Positions 50,460 through 60,895 are shown, counted from the stretch's first letter. The stretch is DNA of 64,000 nt from Azomonas agilis (GCF_007830255.1 NZ_VLKG01000003.1:1-64000); one strand, 5' to 3'. Notes: generated by a model from the letters alone, not told the origin. Program-made: numbers and translations.

Positions 50460-51449
50460 ATGCGTCGTCCGTCGTCTTTGCCGCTGCGCGCGGCACTGGC
50501 TGCCAGCGCCTCCTTGCTCTTCTGTAGCTCGCTGCTGGCTGAACCCAAACGCCCCGAATGTATTGCCCCCGCCTCGCCCGGTGGCGGCTTTGACCTGACC
50601 TGTAAGCTGGCTCAAAGCGCCTTGCTGGACAGCAAAATGCTGCAAAATCCCATGCGCGTGACTTACATGCCCGGTGGCGTGGGTGCGGTGGCCTATAACG
50701 CGGTGGTCGCTCAACGGCCTGCGGAGGGCGGTACTATCGTCGCCTTCTCCAGCGGCTCACTGTTGAACTTGGCTCAAGGCAAATTTGGGCGTTTTGACGA
50801 GAAGGCCGTGAAATGGCTGGCGGCTGTGGGAGCCAGTTACGGAGCCATCGCCGTGCGCGCCGACTCGCCCTACAAAACCCTAGACGACTTGGCTGCGGCG
50901 CTGAAAAAAGAACCGGGCAAGGTGGTGATTGGCGCCGGTGGCACCCTTGGCAGCCAAGACTGGATGCAGACGGCCATGATCGTTAAATCCATGGGCGTTA
51001 ATCCTAAAGACCTGCGCTATGTGGCGATGGAAGGCGGCGGTGAAATCGCGACCGCACTGCTGGGTGGACACATTCAGGTCGCCAGCACCGACATCTCCGA
51101 CTCCATGCCCCATGTGCTGAGCGGCAACATGCGCATTCTGGCGGTACTGGCGGACAAACGCATCGACGAGCCCGATATGGCCAAGATCCCCACCGCCAAA
51201 GAACAAGGCTACGACATCAGCTGGCCCGTGGTACGCGGCTACTACATGGGGCCGAAAGTCAGCGAGGAAGACTATCAGTGGTGGAAGACCCACTTCGAAA
51301 AACTCCTCGCCTCTGAAGACTTCGCCAAGCTGCGCGACCAGCGCGAGCTGTTCCCCTTCGCCCTCACTGGGCCGGAGTTGGAAGCCTATGTGCAAAAAGA
51401 AGTCGTCCGTTACCGGGCCATGGCCAAAGATTTTGGCCTGATCCAATAA
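50460..51449 (+). CDS. tctC: Tripartite tricarboxylate transporter substrate-binding protein
   Basis: 329 residues with a signal peptide (first about 27, ending SLLAEPKR). Periplasmic TctC (Bug) fold: PASPGGGFDLTCKLAQSA binds the carboxylate through backbone groups, then YMPGGVGAVAYNAVVAQRP and MEGGGEIATALLGGH. Cys pairs (ECIAP, LTCKL) may form a disulfide. It delivers a carboxylic acid to TctB-TctA. The ATG lies about 70 bases after the TctD repeats. A close paralog follows at 53541. Confidence 0.94.
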   Translation: MRRPSSLPLRAALAASASLLFCSSLLAEPKRPECIAPASPGGGFDLTCKLAQSALLDSKMLQNPMRVTYMPGGVGAVAYNAVVAQRPAEGGTIVAFSSGSLLNLAQGKFGRFDEKAVKWLAAVGASYGAIAVRADSPYKTLDDLAAALKKEPGKVVIGAGGTLGSQDWMQTAMIVKSMGVNPKDLRYVAMEGGGEIATALLGGHIQVASTDISDSMPHVLSGNMRILAVLADKRIDEPDMAKIPTAKEQGYDISWPVVRGYYMGPKVSEEDYQWWKTHFEKLLASEDFAKLRDQRELFPFALTGPELEAYVQKEVVRYRAMAKDFGLIQ

Positions 51450-51494
51450 CCCCGTGACAGGCTGCCCTTGGCAGCCTTGTCCAAGGAGATGCTT

Positions 51495-51953
51495 ATGCTA
51501 CTGCAACGCCTGTTTTTAGGGGCCTGGTTGCTGCTGGCACTGGTGATGATCGGGGTGGGTCTGGACTATCAGGCACCCTTTTCGTACGAGCCGGTAGGGC
51601 CACGATCCTTTCCACTGCTGATGCTGGGTTTGCTCTGCGCCGGACTGCTGTACCTGTTGATCAACCCCACACCCATTCACCGGGATGAACACGAGCCGGA
51701 ACTGGATCAGCATGGCCTGCGTAAGGTCGTACTCTGCATTGCCCTGCTGCTGGCCTTTGCTCTGCTGTTCGAACCGCTGGGCTTTATTCCTGCCAGCACA
51801 CTGGTGGGTGCCTGTCTGGCACGCCTCTACGAAGGCCAATGGCGACCCAGCCTGATTGCAGGCTTGGGCTTGGCGCTGGGCCTGTACCTGTTGTTTGACA
51901 AGCTGCTGGATGTGCCGCTGCCACTGGGCATCCTCAGTGTGCTGGGAGGCTAA
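51495..51953 (+). CDS. tctB: Tripartite tricarboxylate transporter small membrane subunit
   Basis: 152 residues, four transmembrane segments. It has the TctB features YEPVGPRSFPLLMLGLL near the N-terminus and FEPLGFIPASTLVGACLARL. ATG 51495 is chosen because AAGGAG is six bases upstream; an earlier in-frame ATG (51489) overlaps that site. Two bases separate it from tctA. Confidence 0.92.
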   Translation: MLLQRLFLGAWLLLALVMIGVGLDYQAPFSYEPVGPRSFPLLMLGLLCAGLLYLLINPTPIHRDEHEPELDQHGLRKVVLCIALLLAFALLFEPLGFIPASTLVGACLARLYEGQWRPSLIAGLGLALGLYLLFDKLLDVPLPLGILSVLGG

Positions 51954-51955
51954 CT

Positions 51956-53476
51956 GTGGATACTTTAAACTTTCTGGCCCAAGGGTTTGGCGTCGCCCTG
52001 ACACCCACCAACCTCTTGATCGCCCTCATCGGCACCCTGATTGGCACCGTGGTCGGTTTGCTGCCCGGCCTTGGCCCCATCAACGGGGTGGCTATTTTAA
52101 TTCCGGTGGCCTTTGCCCTCGGTCTGCCGCCTGAAACAGCGCTGATTTTGCTGGCCGCCGTTTATTTGGGCTGCGAATACGGCGGACGGATTTCCTCCAT
52201 TCTGCTCAATATTCCCGGTGAAGCCGCCACCCTGATGACCTGTCTGGATGGCTACCCGATGGCGCGCCAAGGCTTGGCGGGGGTGGCGCTGTCGTTGTCA
52301 GCTTGGAGTTCGTTCATCGGTGCCTTGATTGCCACCTGCGGCATGGTGCTGTTTGCGCCCCTGCTGGCCAGCTGGGCCATTGCCTTTGGCCCGGCGGAAT
52401 ACTTTGTGCTGATGGTGTTGGCGACCGTCGCTCTGGCCGGTATGGCGGGCGATAAACCGATGAAAACGCTGGTCGCTACCCTGCTGGGACTGTTCCTGTC
52501 CTGCGTGGGGATTGATGCCAACAGCGGTGTGTATCGCTTCACCTTTGACAGCATTCACGTCACCGACGGCATTCAATTTGTAGTGCTGGTACTGGGTCTG
52601 TTCTCAGTCAGCGAAATTTTGCTGCTGCTGGAGAAAACCCACCACGGCCAACAAATGGTGCAGGCCACAGGCCGGATGCTGTTTAACTTCAACGAAGCGC
52701 GGAAGGTATTTTGGGTCAACCTGCGTTGTGGTTTAGGCGGCTTCTTTATCGGCGTACTGCCCGGAGCTGGGGCGACGCTTGCCAGTGCTTTGGCCTATAT
52801 GACGGAGAAAAAACTCGCCGGAGCCGAGGGCAAATTCGGTAAGGGCGATCTGCGCGGACTGGCCGCCCCAGAAACCGCTATCGGCGCGTCCTGCTGCGGC
52901 GCGATGGTGCCCATGCTGACTCTGGGCGTGCCCGGCTCCGGTACCACGGCGGTGATGATTGGCGCTTTGAGCCTGTACAACATCACCCCCGGCCCGCTGC
53001 TGTTCCAAAATCAGCCCACGCTGGTCTGGGGTCTGATTGCTTCGCTGTTCATCGCCAACCTGATGCTGTTGGTTCTGAACGTGCCGATGATCAAGATCTT
53101 CACCCGTATCCTGACTGTACCGAACTGGGTACTGGTGCCCTTGATCGCCATCATTACCTCCATCGGGGTGTATGCCATCCATGCCACCACCTTTGACCTG
53201 ATTTTGATGGTGGTCATCGGTGTTGTCGGCTACCTGATGCGGAAGATGGATTTCCCGCTTTCCCCCCTGCTGCTGGGCTTTATCCTTGGTGGCCATATGG
53301 AGCAAAACCTGCGCCGAGCGCTGTCCATCTCCAACGGTGAGCTGAGCATCCTCTGGAACAGCGGCATCGCTCAAGGCACCTGGGCCTTGGTGCTGGTGAT
53401 GCTGGCTCTGCCGTTGATTCGCATCTGGCGGCGGCGTCTGGTAAGTAATCGTGCCGAGGGGCTGGTGGTAGATTGA
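51956..53476 (+). CDS. tctA: Tripartite tricarboxylate transporter large membrane subunit
   Basis: 506 residues, about twelve transmembrane segments. It has LIGTLIGTVVGLLPGLGPIN and PVAFALGLPPETALILLAAVY, the conserved first repeat, then VYLGCEYGGRISSILLNIPG and its second-repeat counterpart MLTLGVPGSGTTAVMIGAL. Start is GTG with GGGAGG six bases upstream. It is the ion-driven channel for the substrate bound by TctC. Confidence 0.95.
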   Translation: MDTLNFLAQGFGVALTPTNLLIALIGTLIGTVVGLLPGLGPINGVAILIPVAFALGLPPETALILLAAVYLGCEYGGRISSILLNIPGEAATLMTCLDGYPMARQGLAGVALSLSAWSSFIGALIATCGMVLFAPLLASWAIAFGPAEYFVLMVLATVALAGMAGDKPMKTLVATLLGLFLSCVGIDANSGVYRFTFDSIHVTDGIQFVVLVLGLFSVSEILLLLEKTHHGQQMVQATGRMLFNFNEARKVFWVNLRCGLGGFFIGVLPGAGATLASALAYMTEKKLAGAEGKFGKGDLRGLAAPETAIGASCCGAMVPMLTLGVPGSGTTAVMIGALSLYNITPGPLLFQNQPTLVWGLIASLFIANLMLLVLNVPMIKIFTRILTVPNWVLVPLIAIITSIGVYAIHATTFDLILMVVIGVVGYLMRKMDFPLSPLLLGFILGGHMEQNLRRALSISNGELSILWNSGIAQGTWALVLVMLALPLIRIWRRRLVSNRAEGLVVD

Positions 53477-53540
53477 TAAGCAGTGCCCGACACCCGCCCT
53501 CGCGGGTGTCGGCGTGTTTATCCTATCCAAGGAATTGCCC

Positions 53541-54518
53541 ATGCGATCCTCCCTGCGTCTTCTCCTATTAGTGGCTGGCCTAAGTCTCAGCCCTGCGCTG
53601 TGGGCCGAGCCTCAAAACCCCGAATGCATTGCACCGGCAGCCCCCGGTGGCGGATTCGATTTGGCCTGTCGTCTGGCCCAAAGCGGTTTAAAAGAAACCG
53701 GACTCCTGCAACAACCCCTAGCCATCAGCTATATGCCCGGCGGTGTCGGGGCTGTAGCCTACAATCAAATCGTGACCCAACGACCGGCAGAAGAAGGCAC
53801 TCTAGTCGCCTTTTCCACAGGCTCCTTACTCAATATCGCTCAGGGTAAATTCGGGCGCTTCGATGAACAGGCCGTGCGCTGGCTAGCCGTGATTGGCACC
53901 AGCTACGGCGCGCTGGCAGTGCGCAGCGATTCGCCGTACCGTAACCTACAAGACTTGGTCAATGACCTCAAACACAACCCGGATCGCGTGATTATCGGCA
54001 CCAGCGGCACCATTGGCGGACAGGATTGGCTGCAATTAGCACTGGTAGCGCGCGCGGCTGGGCTCAATCCGCGTCGCCTGCGCTATGTAGCCTTGGAGGG
54101 GGGCGGCGAAATTGCGACCGCACTTCAAGGGGGACATATCCAGATCGGCAGCACCGATATTTCCGACTCCATTCCCCGCGTTCAAAGCGGCCAGATTCGT
54201 ATTTTGGCCGTCTTTGCGCCCCATCGGCTACGCGAAGAACCGGCAATGGCCGACATCCCCACCGCTCGCGAACAGGGTTTTGACATTGTCTGGCCGGTGC
54301 TGCGTGGTTTTTACATGGGCCCGCAGGTCAGCGAAGCTCAGTACCAATGGTGGAAAACCACTTTTGACCACCTGTTGGCCTCTGAAGATTTTGCCCAACT
54401 GCGTGACCAACGCGAGCTTTTTCCTTTGTCCCTCACTGGCCCTGAACTCACCCAACACATCCAAGAAGCCGTCACCCGTTACCGACAGATGGCTCGTGAG
54501 TTCGACCTTATCCACTGA
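53541..54518 (+). CDS. Second TctC-type substrate-binding protein
   Basis: 325 residues with a signal peptide (MRSSLRLLLLVAGLSLSPAL, cleaved about WAEPQ). It aligns along its whole length with the first TctC, including PAAPGGGFDLACRLAQSG, YMPGGVGAVAYNQIVTQRP and LEGGGEIATALQGGH, with about 60% identity by eye. A tandem duplication is likely; differences in the loop regions could change the ligand. It has its own AAGGA ribosome site, 65 bases after tctA. Confidence 0.93.
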   Translation: MRSSLRLLLLVAGLSLSPALWAEPQNPECIAPAAPGGGFDLACRLAQSGLKETGLLQQPLAISYMPGGVGAVAYNQIVTQRPAEEGTLVAFSTGSLLNIAQGKFGRFDEQAVRWLAVIGTSYGALAVRSDSPYRNLQDLVNDLKHNPDRVIIGTSGTIGGQDWLQLALVARAAGLNPRRLRYVALEGGGEIATALQGGHIQIGSTDISDSIPRVQSGQIRILAVFAPHRLREEPAMADIPTAREQGFDIVWPVLRGFYMGPQVSEAQYQWWKTTFDHLLASEDFAQLRDQRELFPLSLTGPELTQHIQEAVTRYRQMAREFDLIH

Positions 54519-54539
54519 CCCCGCTCCGGAGTTCTACTG

Positions 54540-55604
54540 ATGACATTCAAGGCCCTTCCCCACTGGCTCCGTGCCACCCAACCTTGGATTGTCACCCCCT
54601 TTGCGGGGGCCGCCGGAGGAGCCCTTGCCCAGTGGCTGCACTGTCCGCTGCCGTGGATGATTGGGGCTTTATTGGGCGTAACCCTGATTCGTTGCCTTGG
54701 TTGTTTGACCAAACCCGTTCCTCACGGGGTCAAACTGGGGCAGTGGATTGTCGCCACGGGTATTGGCCTGCACTTTACCGCCGCCGTGGTAGGGCAAATG
54801 CTCCAAAATGCCGGTGTGATTATTCTGGCCAGCGTACTGACGGTCGTGACCTGCGGGGTCGGCATCTGGCTGCACCGGCGCAGCGGCGTGGATCTGGCCA
54901 CTGCCTACTTTGCCAGTATGCCCGGCGGCGCTAATGAAATGGTCAATCTGGGCCGCCAGCAGGGTGCGGATTTGCCCTCCATCGCCGCTGGGCAAAGCCT
55001 GCGCATGATGCTGGTGTTATTGACCGTACCAGCCAGCTATCTGCTGATTTTTGGCGGCGAAGCCCACACCCACACTAACGCCCCGGTGCATCTGGGCTGG
55101 CTCAGCCTGCTTTTTGCGATCGGTGGCCTGATTGCTTGGCGCTTTCAGCGTTGGCATTTACCTAATGCGTGGCAACTGGGTGCTCTGGCGGCCTGTATTC
55201 CCCTCACCGCCTTCTTTGATTTGCAGGTTGGTCTGCCACCGGGCGCGGGTGCCTTTGGCCAATGGCTGATTGGCAGCACCCTCGGTTGCTATTTCGACCG
55301 CAGCTTCTTTAAACGCGCTCCGGCCTTCATGCTGCGTACCCTCGCGGGAACCTGCTCCATCATGCTGCTGGCCATTCCTTTGGCATGGATTTTAGGCAGG
55401 GTATCTGGATTAGACATTCCCACTCTTGCTTTGGGCATGGCTCCCGGCGGCATTGCTGAAATGAGCCTCACCGCCGAAGCCTTGGGCCTGATGGTGCCCT
55501 TGGTCACTGCCATTCAAGTACTACGACTGCTGATGGTGCTGTTTTTGGCCGAGCCGGTGTTTCGAGTTTGGGTCAGGCTGCGCTCAAAAACCTCGGACGC
55601 TTAA
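54540..55604 (+). CDS. AbrB-family membrane permease
   Basis: 354 residues, about ten transmembrane segments in two similar halves. WMIGALLGVTLIRCLG and YFASMPGGANEMVNLG in the first half are matched by LIGSTLGCYFDRSF and LGMAPGGIAEMSLTAEALGL in the second. The family (sometimes mislabelled ammonia monooxygenase) is membrane transport related, substrate unknown. It often lies next to Tct systems, and here is 21 bases after the second tctC. It is likely the last gene of the operon. Confidence 0.88.
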   Translation: MTFKALPHWLRATQPWIVTPFAGAAGGALAQWLHCPLPWMIGALLGVTLIRCLGCLTKPVPHGVKLGQWIVATGIGLHFTAAVVGQMLQNAGVIILASVLTVVTCGVGIWLHRRSGVDLATAYFASMPGGANEMVNLGRQQGADLPSIAAGQSLRMMLVLLTVPASYLLIFGGEAHTHTNAPVHLGWLSLLFAIGGLIAWRFQRWHLPNAWQLGALAACIPLTAFFDLQVGLPPGAGAFGQWLIGSTLGCYFDRSFFKRAPAFMLRTLAGTCSIMLLAIPLAWILGRVSGLDIPTLALGMAPGGIAEMSLTAEALGLMVPLVTAIQVLRLLMVLFLAEPVFRVWVRLRSKTSDA

Positions 55605-55729
55605 TTCAACTCAGTGGGCCAAGGACGGCTACCCCCTCGGAAGCCTTCAGGCAAGGGGTTCGGCTAAGAGGGCCAGACCTAAACACAGACTCCTCTTGCT
55701 CATACCCAAGGCTTCCAAGGGTTTTCAGC

Positions 55730-56112
55730 TTATTTTTTCAACTTTTTAGCCTGCGCAAACAACGCCGCCATGGCCGGATTGGTCGGTATGGCGTTGGGGG
55801 CTGCCGTTTAGCGCCAAAGTTGGTTCGGAAACTGGTGTCGCCAATTAAGGAGCGAATATCGCGCTGACTGCTTTCGGCAATGCGTTTCACCATTGGATAG
55901 GCTTCCGGGTGAACGGCGGAGGCATCCAGCGGATTATTGCCCTTCATCACCCGCAAAAAGCCAGCGGCCTGCTCGAAGGTTTTCCGCCCAAGCGCGGTAC
56001 TTTTTTCAGTGCTGCACGATTGGGGAAAGCGCCGTTAGCATCGCGGAAAGCCACGATGTTTTGCGCCAGCGTTTGGTTCAGGCCGGAAATACGGCTGAGC
56101 AGGGCGCTGGAA
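55730..56112 (-). pseudogene. tex: Decayed C-terminal part of tex (S1 RNA-binding protein)
   Basis: On the minus strand from about 56112: [20 protein letters not shown] and [12 protein letters not shown], then a one-base deletion. Next come [19 protein letters not shown] and VKRIAESSQRDIRSLIGDTS, then a jump to TNFGAK (from the S1 domain), another frameshift, and the Tex end NPAMAALFAQAKKLKK with stop at 55730-55732. Helix-hairpin-helix and tail pieces thus remain with the middle deleted. It cannot be functional; an intact tex is expected elsewhere. Confidence 0.85.
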
Positions 56113-56113
56113 T

Positions 56114-56220
56114 AAGTCCCCTAAAGGCGCTTATCTGCTGGTGCTCGATCCTCTGGATGACTCCTCCAACATTGATGTGAACGTTTCCGTAGGCACTATT
56201 TTTCGGTACTGCGTTGTCCC
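56114..56220 (+). pseudogene. fbp: Fragment of class I fructose-1,6-bisphosphatase
   Basis: Plus strand: [20 protein letters not shown] and VSVGTIF, then a one-base deletion, then SVLRCP. It is the metal- and phosphate-binding core DPLDGSSN with Gly changed to Asp. Only about 35 codons remain; it abuts the tex remnant on the opposite strand. Confidence 0.85.
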
Positions 56221-56421
56221 GCTAAAGATTTCAGCCAAAATAATCTACTTGGCGAAGCGGATTATCGCTACGGTTTAGAACTCCCTCTGTGGGCCGAGCA
56301 AGCGGCCCATAGGGGAAACCCTGAGCCCATACAAAGATACTTTTCCTTAAATGGGCCTAAACCAAACGACTCACTGTGGCTTTCAGTTAATTTATTTAAT
56401 GCAGACTCATCATCCAGCTAG
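56221..56421 (+). pseudogene. Unidentified 3' gene fragment fused after the fbp remnant
   Basis: The frame continues from SVLRCP into [20 protein letters not shown], then AEQAAHRGNPEPIQRYF, and ends at TAG 56419-56421. This is not FBPase. YRYGLEL and AEQAAHRGN recall Sel1-type repeats, weakly. From 56422 to 56530 the sequence is A/T-rich with nothing recognised. Confidence 0.4.
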
Positions 56422-56530
56422 AACGCTGATACGGTCTGTTATCTAAATACTGAATTAGCTATCCAAGCTTTTTAAACATACTCGCCAAGCCAAGAACGCA
56501 CACAAACAAGAATAATTATATTTTAATAGA

Positions 56531-56544
56531 TTGATTTACATCAA
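56531..56544 (+). promoter_or_regulatory. FNR/ANR-type binding site
   Basis: TTGATTTACATCAA matches the TTGAT-N4-ATCAA consensus exactly. TATACA at 56569-56574 lies at about the spacing expected for a class II FNR-activated promoter (site centred near -41). The M16 peptidase GTG is at 56614. Confidence 0.65.
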
Positions 56545-56613
56545 TTAATGGACGGCATTCTATGAAAATATACAGAAACTCAATTTCATGGATGTTAAAG
56601 AAAGGAATCTCGT

Positions 56614-59406
56614 GTGCGCAAAACTTATTGTCTCGTTGTACTATGGATAATCTTTTATCTGCCAAACTTACAGGCAACCCCCCTCACTCCAATAGTTCAG
56701 CGTGAGGGTATTAGTGAATACCGCTTAGATAATGGTTTAAAAATAATTTTAGCCCCAGATCAAACCAGCTCAGCCATTGCCTTTAATATTTTATACCTCA
56801 GTGGTTCTTTAGCCGATCCACAAGGCAAAGCGGGTACTGCCCATTTACTCGAACATTTATTATTCAAAGGGACAAATAAACTACCGGGTAATACATTAAT
56901 TGAGGGTTTAAATCAGCGCGGCATTCGCTTTAATGCCACTACAAGTTACGACCGCACGCGTTATGTTGCCCAATTAGAGGCCCAGCAGGATAAGTTGGAT
57001 TACCTGATTGCGCTAGAAGCTGACCGCATGCGCAATACCCAGTTTAAACAAACAGAGCTGGATGCTGAACGTGAGGTTGTATTGCGTGAGCTAGAACAAG
57101 CGCAAAGCGTTCCACTAACAGCCCTAACTCAAAGCATACTGACCGCCGCCACACCCAATAGAGGGTTTGGCCGTCCAGTACTCGGCACTCCAGAGGAGTT
57201 GCAACGGGTTAGTCTGGATGACGTGCGCCGCTTTTATACTCAGCACTACCAGCCGGGTAATGCGGTAATCGTCATTACGGGTCACTTTGAGGCAGATAAA
57301 ACGCTACAAACCATCGAGCGATATTTTGCAGCCTTACCCAGCCGAAGCCTCAGCCCGCCTGAAAAACTCCTACCTGCCCGCAAACCAGCCGTCACTCAAG
57401 TGCATAGCGGCAATATTCGCTGGGTTGCCTTAGCTTACCCCTTAGCCGCCATTAAGGATCAGGCCAATATCTCACTCACTCCCCTAGCTGATATCCTAGC
57501 TGCTGAGCCGCATGGGCGTTTATACCAAAGCTTGGTGCTCAACAATAAAGTCACCGGCATTATGGCCCAACCCCTTCAATTCCGGCAGGGAGGTTACTTT
57601 CTATTTGCTGCGCCTCTGTCTAAAGAGCAATCCATGGAGGATGCTCTGACCTCATTAAGCACAGCGTTAGAAGGATTTGCAAAACAGCCCATTACTGAAG
57701 AAGAACTGCAACGCTTCAAAATCAGCATTCAAGCAATAAAATCCCAAACATTCCAAAATCATGCGGCACTAAGCGAACTGCTGGCTGAGCACGCCGCCCT
57801 AGGCGATTGGCAACTGCTGTTACAGCGTTATGAAGGTATTGCTCGGCTGAAACAGTCCGAAGTACAGCAGCAGGCACAAAAGCACTTTCGTCAAGATCGG
57901 CGCATTATGGGTGAGCTACATGCCGCCACCTCAACCACTACTCCATCAACCTCGGTAGCAACCCCTGTAGCGCAAGCGTCGCGTCAAGTGAGCCCTGCAC
58001 CCGAAAAAGTCGCCCCCAACACCCTAGATCTGGCCAATTTCAACCAACAGGTTATGAGGACAGAGAGTCAAATTCTCCGCAGTACGCTGGATAATGGATT
58101 AAAGCTGGCATTACGTCCGCTCCCAGAGTCCAATAATCCGGTGCGTGGTGTGTTGAATCTGCACTTTGGTACTCCCCACAGCTTATTCGGTAAACGTACT
58201 TTGGCGGATCTGGTGGCCACGCTGTTGATTCGTGGTACTCAAAACCGCAGTTACCAGCAAATAGTTGATCAGATTAACAGCATGGGTGCAGGCCTCAGCA
58301 TTCAGCCGAATGGAGAGCAGTTGAGTGTGCACTTCTCTGCCCCCAAAGAAAAATTATCCGCTCTGTTAGATCTTGTGGCCGAAATCCTCAAGCAGCCTGC
58401 GTTCCCAGCCACAGAATTTGAGCTGATCAAACGCTTGCAAGGTTCAGCGCTCGCGCAACCCGTTGAGCAGCCCGCTGCGGTAGCCAGCCTAAATCTGAGC
58501 CGAGCGACCGCACCCTATCCCGTTGGGGATATACGTCGCCATACGGAACAAAGCGAAGTACTCGCTGCCCTGCAAACCCTGACTCGGGATGAGGTAGTCG
58601 CTTTTCACCAAGCATTCTACGGGGCCAACCAAGGTGAGCTAACCCTTGCTGGGAATTTTGATCCTCAACCAGTAACGCAACAGATACAGCGCTTGTTTGG
58701 TCGATGGAACAGCAAGGCGGAGTATGTAAGGCCCTCTCGCCCCTACCGTAGTATTCCAGCGACTCAGCTGCATGTGCGCGCAGGAACACCTCAGACGGGG
58801 TATTACCTTGCTCGCTTACATTTTCACGCTGACAGCCCATCGCAAGATCAGGCCGCTTTGTTTATTGCTGAACACATCCTTGGACGTAAACCACTGGTCT
58901 CACGTTTGGGCCAGCGCCTCCGCGAACAAGAAAACCTCAGCTATAACGTCCGCTCCTCAATCCGAGTGAATAAATTCGATGGTACGGCTTGGGTAAGTAT
59001 TCAGGCTGATTATCCGGTAGGTCATGGGCAGCGTTTAGCCAATATCGTTAAAGACGAACTGGCCCAGATGATCAAACAGGGTGTCAGTGACGCGGAACTG
59101 GAGCAGGCTAAGCAATCCATTTTGCACGAACGGCGGCTTAATTTTAGCCAAGAGCAGGGTGTTCTTTCCCTGATGCAGCGACAACTGTCCGAAGGCAGTA
59201 CCCTGGAAGCTTGGGCCAAACGTAATGAAGAACTTGCACACATGAGCCTAGAACAGGTGAACGCCGCAATCCGCCAGCACTTTCGATTAGATACCCTGGT
59301 TGAGGTGTTAGCTGATGCGCAAGGTGAAACAATACAGCCGCCGTCTCAACAGATTAGCGCGACCTCCACGCAAGCGCTTAGACTGAATCAATCCTCTACA
59401 CAATAA
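56614..59406 (+). CDS. M16 family zinc metallopeptidase, two-domain
   Basis: 930 residues with a signal peptide (first about 21, [20 protein letters not shown]). The first M16 domain has the inverted zinc motif [12 protein letters not shown] (His77, Glu80, His81) and the third ligand in [11 protein letters not shown]. Two M16_C domains and a second, inactive M16 half (from about 495, [18 protein letters not shown], no HxxEH) follow. A Thr/Ser/Pro-rich linker lies at about 445-470. Probably a periplasmic or outer-face oligopeptidase. The start is GTG with AAAGGAA; it sits behind an FNR-type site, suggesting induction at low oxygen. Substrate unknown. Confidence 0.9.
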   Translation: MRKTYCLVVLWIIFYLPNLQATPLTPIVQREGISEYRLDNGLKIILAPDQTSSAIAFNILYLSGSLADPQGKAGTAHLLEHLLFKGTNKLPGNTLIEGLNQRGIRFNATTSYDRTRYVAQLEAQQDKLDYLIALEADRMRNTQFKQTELDAEREVVLRELEQAQSVPLTALTQSILTAATPNRGFGRPVLGTPEELQRVSLDDVRRFYTQHYQPGNAVIVITGHFEADKTLQTIERYFAALPSRSLSPPEKLLPARKPAVTQVHSGNIRWVALAYPLAAIKDQANISLTPLADILAAEPHGRLYQSLVLNNKVTGIMAQPLQFRQGGYFLFAAPLSKEQSMEDALTSLSTALEGFAKQPITEEELQRFKISIQAIKSQTFQNHAALSELLAEHAALGDWQLLLQRYEGIARLKQSEVQQQAQKHFRQDRRIMGELHAATSTTTPSTSVATPVAQASRQVSPAPEKVAPNTLDLANFNQQVMRTESQILRSTLDNGLKLALRPLPESNNPVRGVLNLHFGTPHSLFGKRTLADLVATLLIRGTQNRSYQQIVDQINSMGAGLSIQPNGEQLSVHFSAPKEKLSALLDLVAEILKQPAFPATEFELIKRLQGSALAQPVEQPAAVASLNLSRATAPYPVGDIRRHTEQSEVLAALQTLTRDEVVAFHQAFYGANQGELTLAGNFDPQPVTQQIQRLFGRWNSKAEYVRPSRPYRSIPATQLHVRAGTPQTGYYLARLHFHADSPSQDQAALFIAEHILGRKPLVSRLGQRLREQENLSYNVRSSIRVNKFDGTAWVSIQADYPVGHGQRLANIVKDELAQMIKQGVSDAELEQAKQSILHERRLNFSQEQGVLSLMQRQLSEGSTLEAWAKRNEELAHMSLEQVNAAIRQHFRLDTLVEVLADAQGETIQPPSQQISATSTQALRLNQSSTQ

Positions 59407-59480
59407 TTCCCCAAGGCCAGCATGGGCCAGAGCGATTCCGATAGTCTCGGGAGCTCATACTTCTGCAATCTCAGAGAACA

Positions 59481-59508
59481 GGGTAGCCTTGGCTATCCTT
59501 TTCTTTTT
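59481..59508 (+). terminator. Intrinsic terminator between the M16 gene and glmU
   Basis: GGGTAGCC pairs with GGCTATCC (59481-59488 with 59491-59498, one G-T pair, tight loop) and is followed by TTTTCTTTTT. Confidence 0.7.
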
Positions 59509-59527
59509 GCTTGCTCAGGATCTGCCC

Positions 59528-60895
59528 ATGTCGCTCGATATCGTTATTCTGGCCGCCGGACAAGGCACACGGATGCGCTCTGCTCTACCTAAGGTGCTAC
59601 ATCCTGTGGCTGGAAAATCCATGCTAGGCCATGTGATTGACGCAGCACGCTCCCTACAACCACAGGGCATCCATGTGGTGATTGGCCACGGTGCTGAGCT
59701 CGTGCGCCATGCCTTTCCTGAGCCGGATTTAAACTTTGTCCTGCAAACCGAACAATTAGGCACCGGCCATGCTGTGGCCCAAGTCTTACCCGCATTAACC
59801 GCCAAGCGAGTGCTGATTCTGTACGGCGATGTGCCCCTGATTGAACCCTCAACCCTAGAGCGCTTGCTCCAGCAACTGAGCGAACAGCATTTAGCCCTAC
59901 TGACGGTTAAGCTGCCTGATCCCACCGGATACGGGCGCATTGTGCGGGATACAGCGCAAGCCGTGCGCGCCATCGTAGAACACAAAGATGCCAGCCCTGA
60001 GCAACGCCTGATCCAAGAATGCAACACCGGCATCCTAGCCATCCCTCAATCACACTTAGCGCGCTGGTTAGGGCAGCTCTCCAACCATAATGCCCAAGGG
60101 GAATACTACCTGACGGATGTGATTGCTATGGCCGTAGCCGATGGTCTTTCGGTGGTAACGGAGCAACCCCATCACATTATGGAAGTACAGGGGGCCAACG
60201 ACCGTATGCAGTTAGCCGACTTGGAGCGCTATTACCAACAATGCGCGGCCCGCCGCCTGATGCAACAAGGCGTAACCTTGGCCGACCCCAGCCGCTTTGA
60301 CCTGCGCGGCGAAGTCGTTGCAGGCCGTGATGTGGTCATTGATGTCAATGTGGTCTTTGAAGGAAAAGTCGTGATTGAAGACGGCGTCCACATTGGCCCA
60401 AATTGCTATATCAAAGACAGCGTTCTGCGGCGGGGCTCGGTAGTAAAAGCCTTCAGCCATTTAGAGGGTGCAGAACTGGGTGAAGGCGCTGACTGCGGCC
60501 CCTTTGCCCGTTTACGACCCGGTGCGGTACTAGGTCGCAAAGCCCACGTGGGCAACTTCGTGGAGCTGAAAAATGCCGTGTTAGGCGACGAAGCCAAAGC
60601 AGGACACCTGAGCTATCTGGGCGATGCCGAAATCGGAGCCCGTACCAACATCGGAGCCGGAACCATTACCTGCAACTATGATGGCGCTAATAAGCACCGC
60701 ACGGTAATGGGTGAAGACGTATTTATCGGCTCCAACAGCTCTTTGGTGGCCCCGCTGGTGCTCGGCGATGGCGTGACCACGGGCGCAGGCTCCACCATCA
60801 CTCAGGACGTGCCGGCCCATAAACTGGTTCTAGGCCGTGCTCGCCAAACCCTGATTGAGGGCTGGCAACGTCCACAGAAAACCAAAAAGAGCTAA
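59528..60895 (+). CDS. glmU: Bifunctional UDP-GlcNAc pyrophosphorylase / GlcN-1-P acetyltransferase
   Basis: 455 residues. The N-terminal uridyltransferase has [20 protein letters not shown] and [10 protein letters not shown]. The C-terminal left-handed beta helix has [20 protein letters not shown] and [13 protein letters not shown], the acetyltransferase site. It makes UDP-GlcNAc for peptidoglycan and LPS. ATG 59528 is chosen over an upstream in-frame start inside the terminator T-run. The ATP synthase genes that often precede glmU are absent; an M16 gene is there instead. Confidence 0.97.
   Translation: MSLDIVILAAGQGTRMRSALPKVLHPVAGKSMLGHVIDAARSLQPQGIHVVIGHGAELVRHAFPEPDLNFVLQTEQLGTGHAVAQVLPALTAKRVLILYGDVPLIEPSTLERLLQQLSEQHLALLTVKLPDPTGYGRIVRDTAQAVRAIVEHKDASPEQRLIQECNTGILAIPQSHLARWLGQLSNHNAQGEYYLTDVIAMAVADGLSVVTEQPHHIMEVQGANDRMQLADLERYYQQCAARRLMQQGVTLADPSRFDLRGEVVAGRDVVIDVNVVFEGKVVIEDGVHIGPNCYIKDSVLRRGSVVKAFSHLEGAELGEGADCGPFARLRPGAVLGRKAHVGNFVELKNAVLGDEAKAGHLSYLGDAEIGARTNIGAGTITCNYDGANKHRTVMGEDVFIGSNSSLVAPLVLGDGVTTGAGSTITQDVPAHKLVLGRARQTLIEGWQRPQKTKKS

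Noticed and set aside
52733-53542. 269-codon ORF antisense to tctA
   Set aside because: His/Gln-rich shadow of a membrane protein gene, no homology recognised.
55568-55867. 99-codon plus-strand ORF after the AbrB gene
   Set aside because: It overlaps the abrB end and runs antisense through the tex remnant; no protein similarity.
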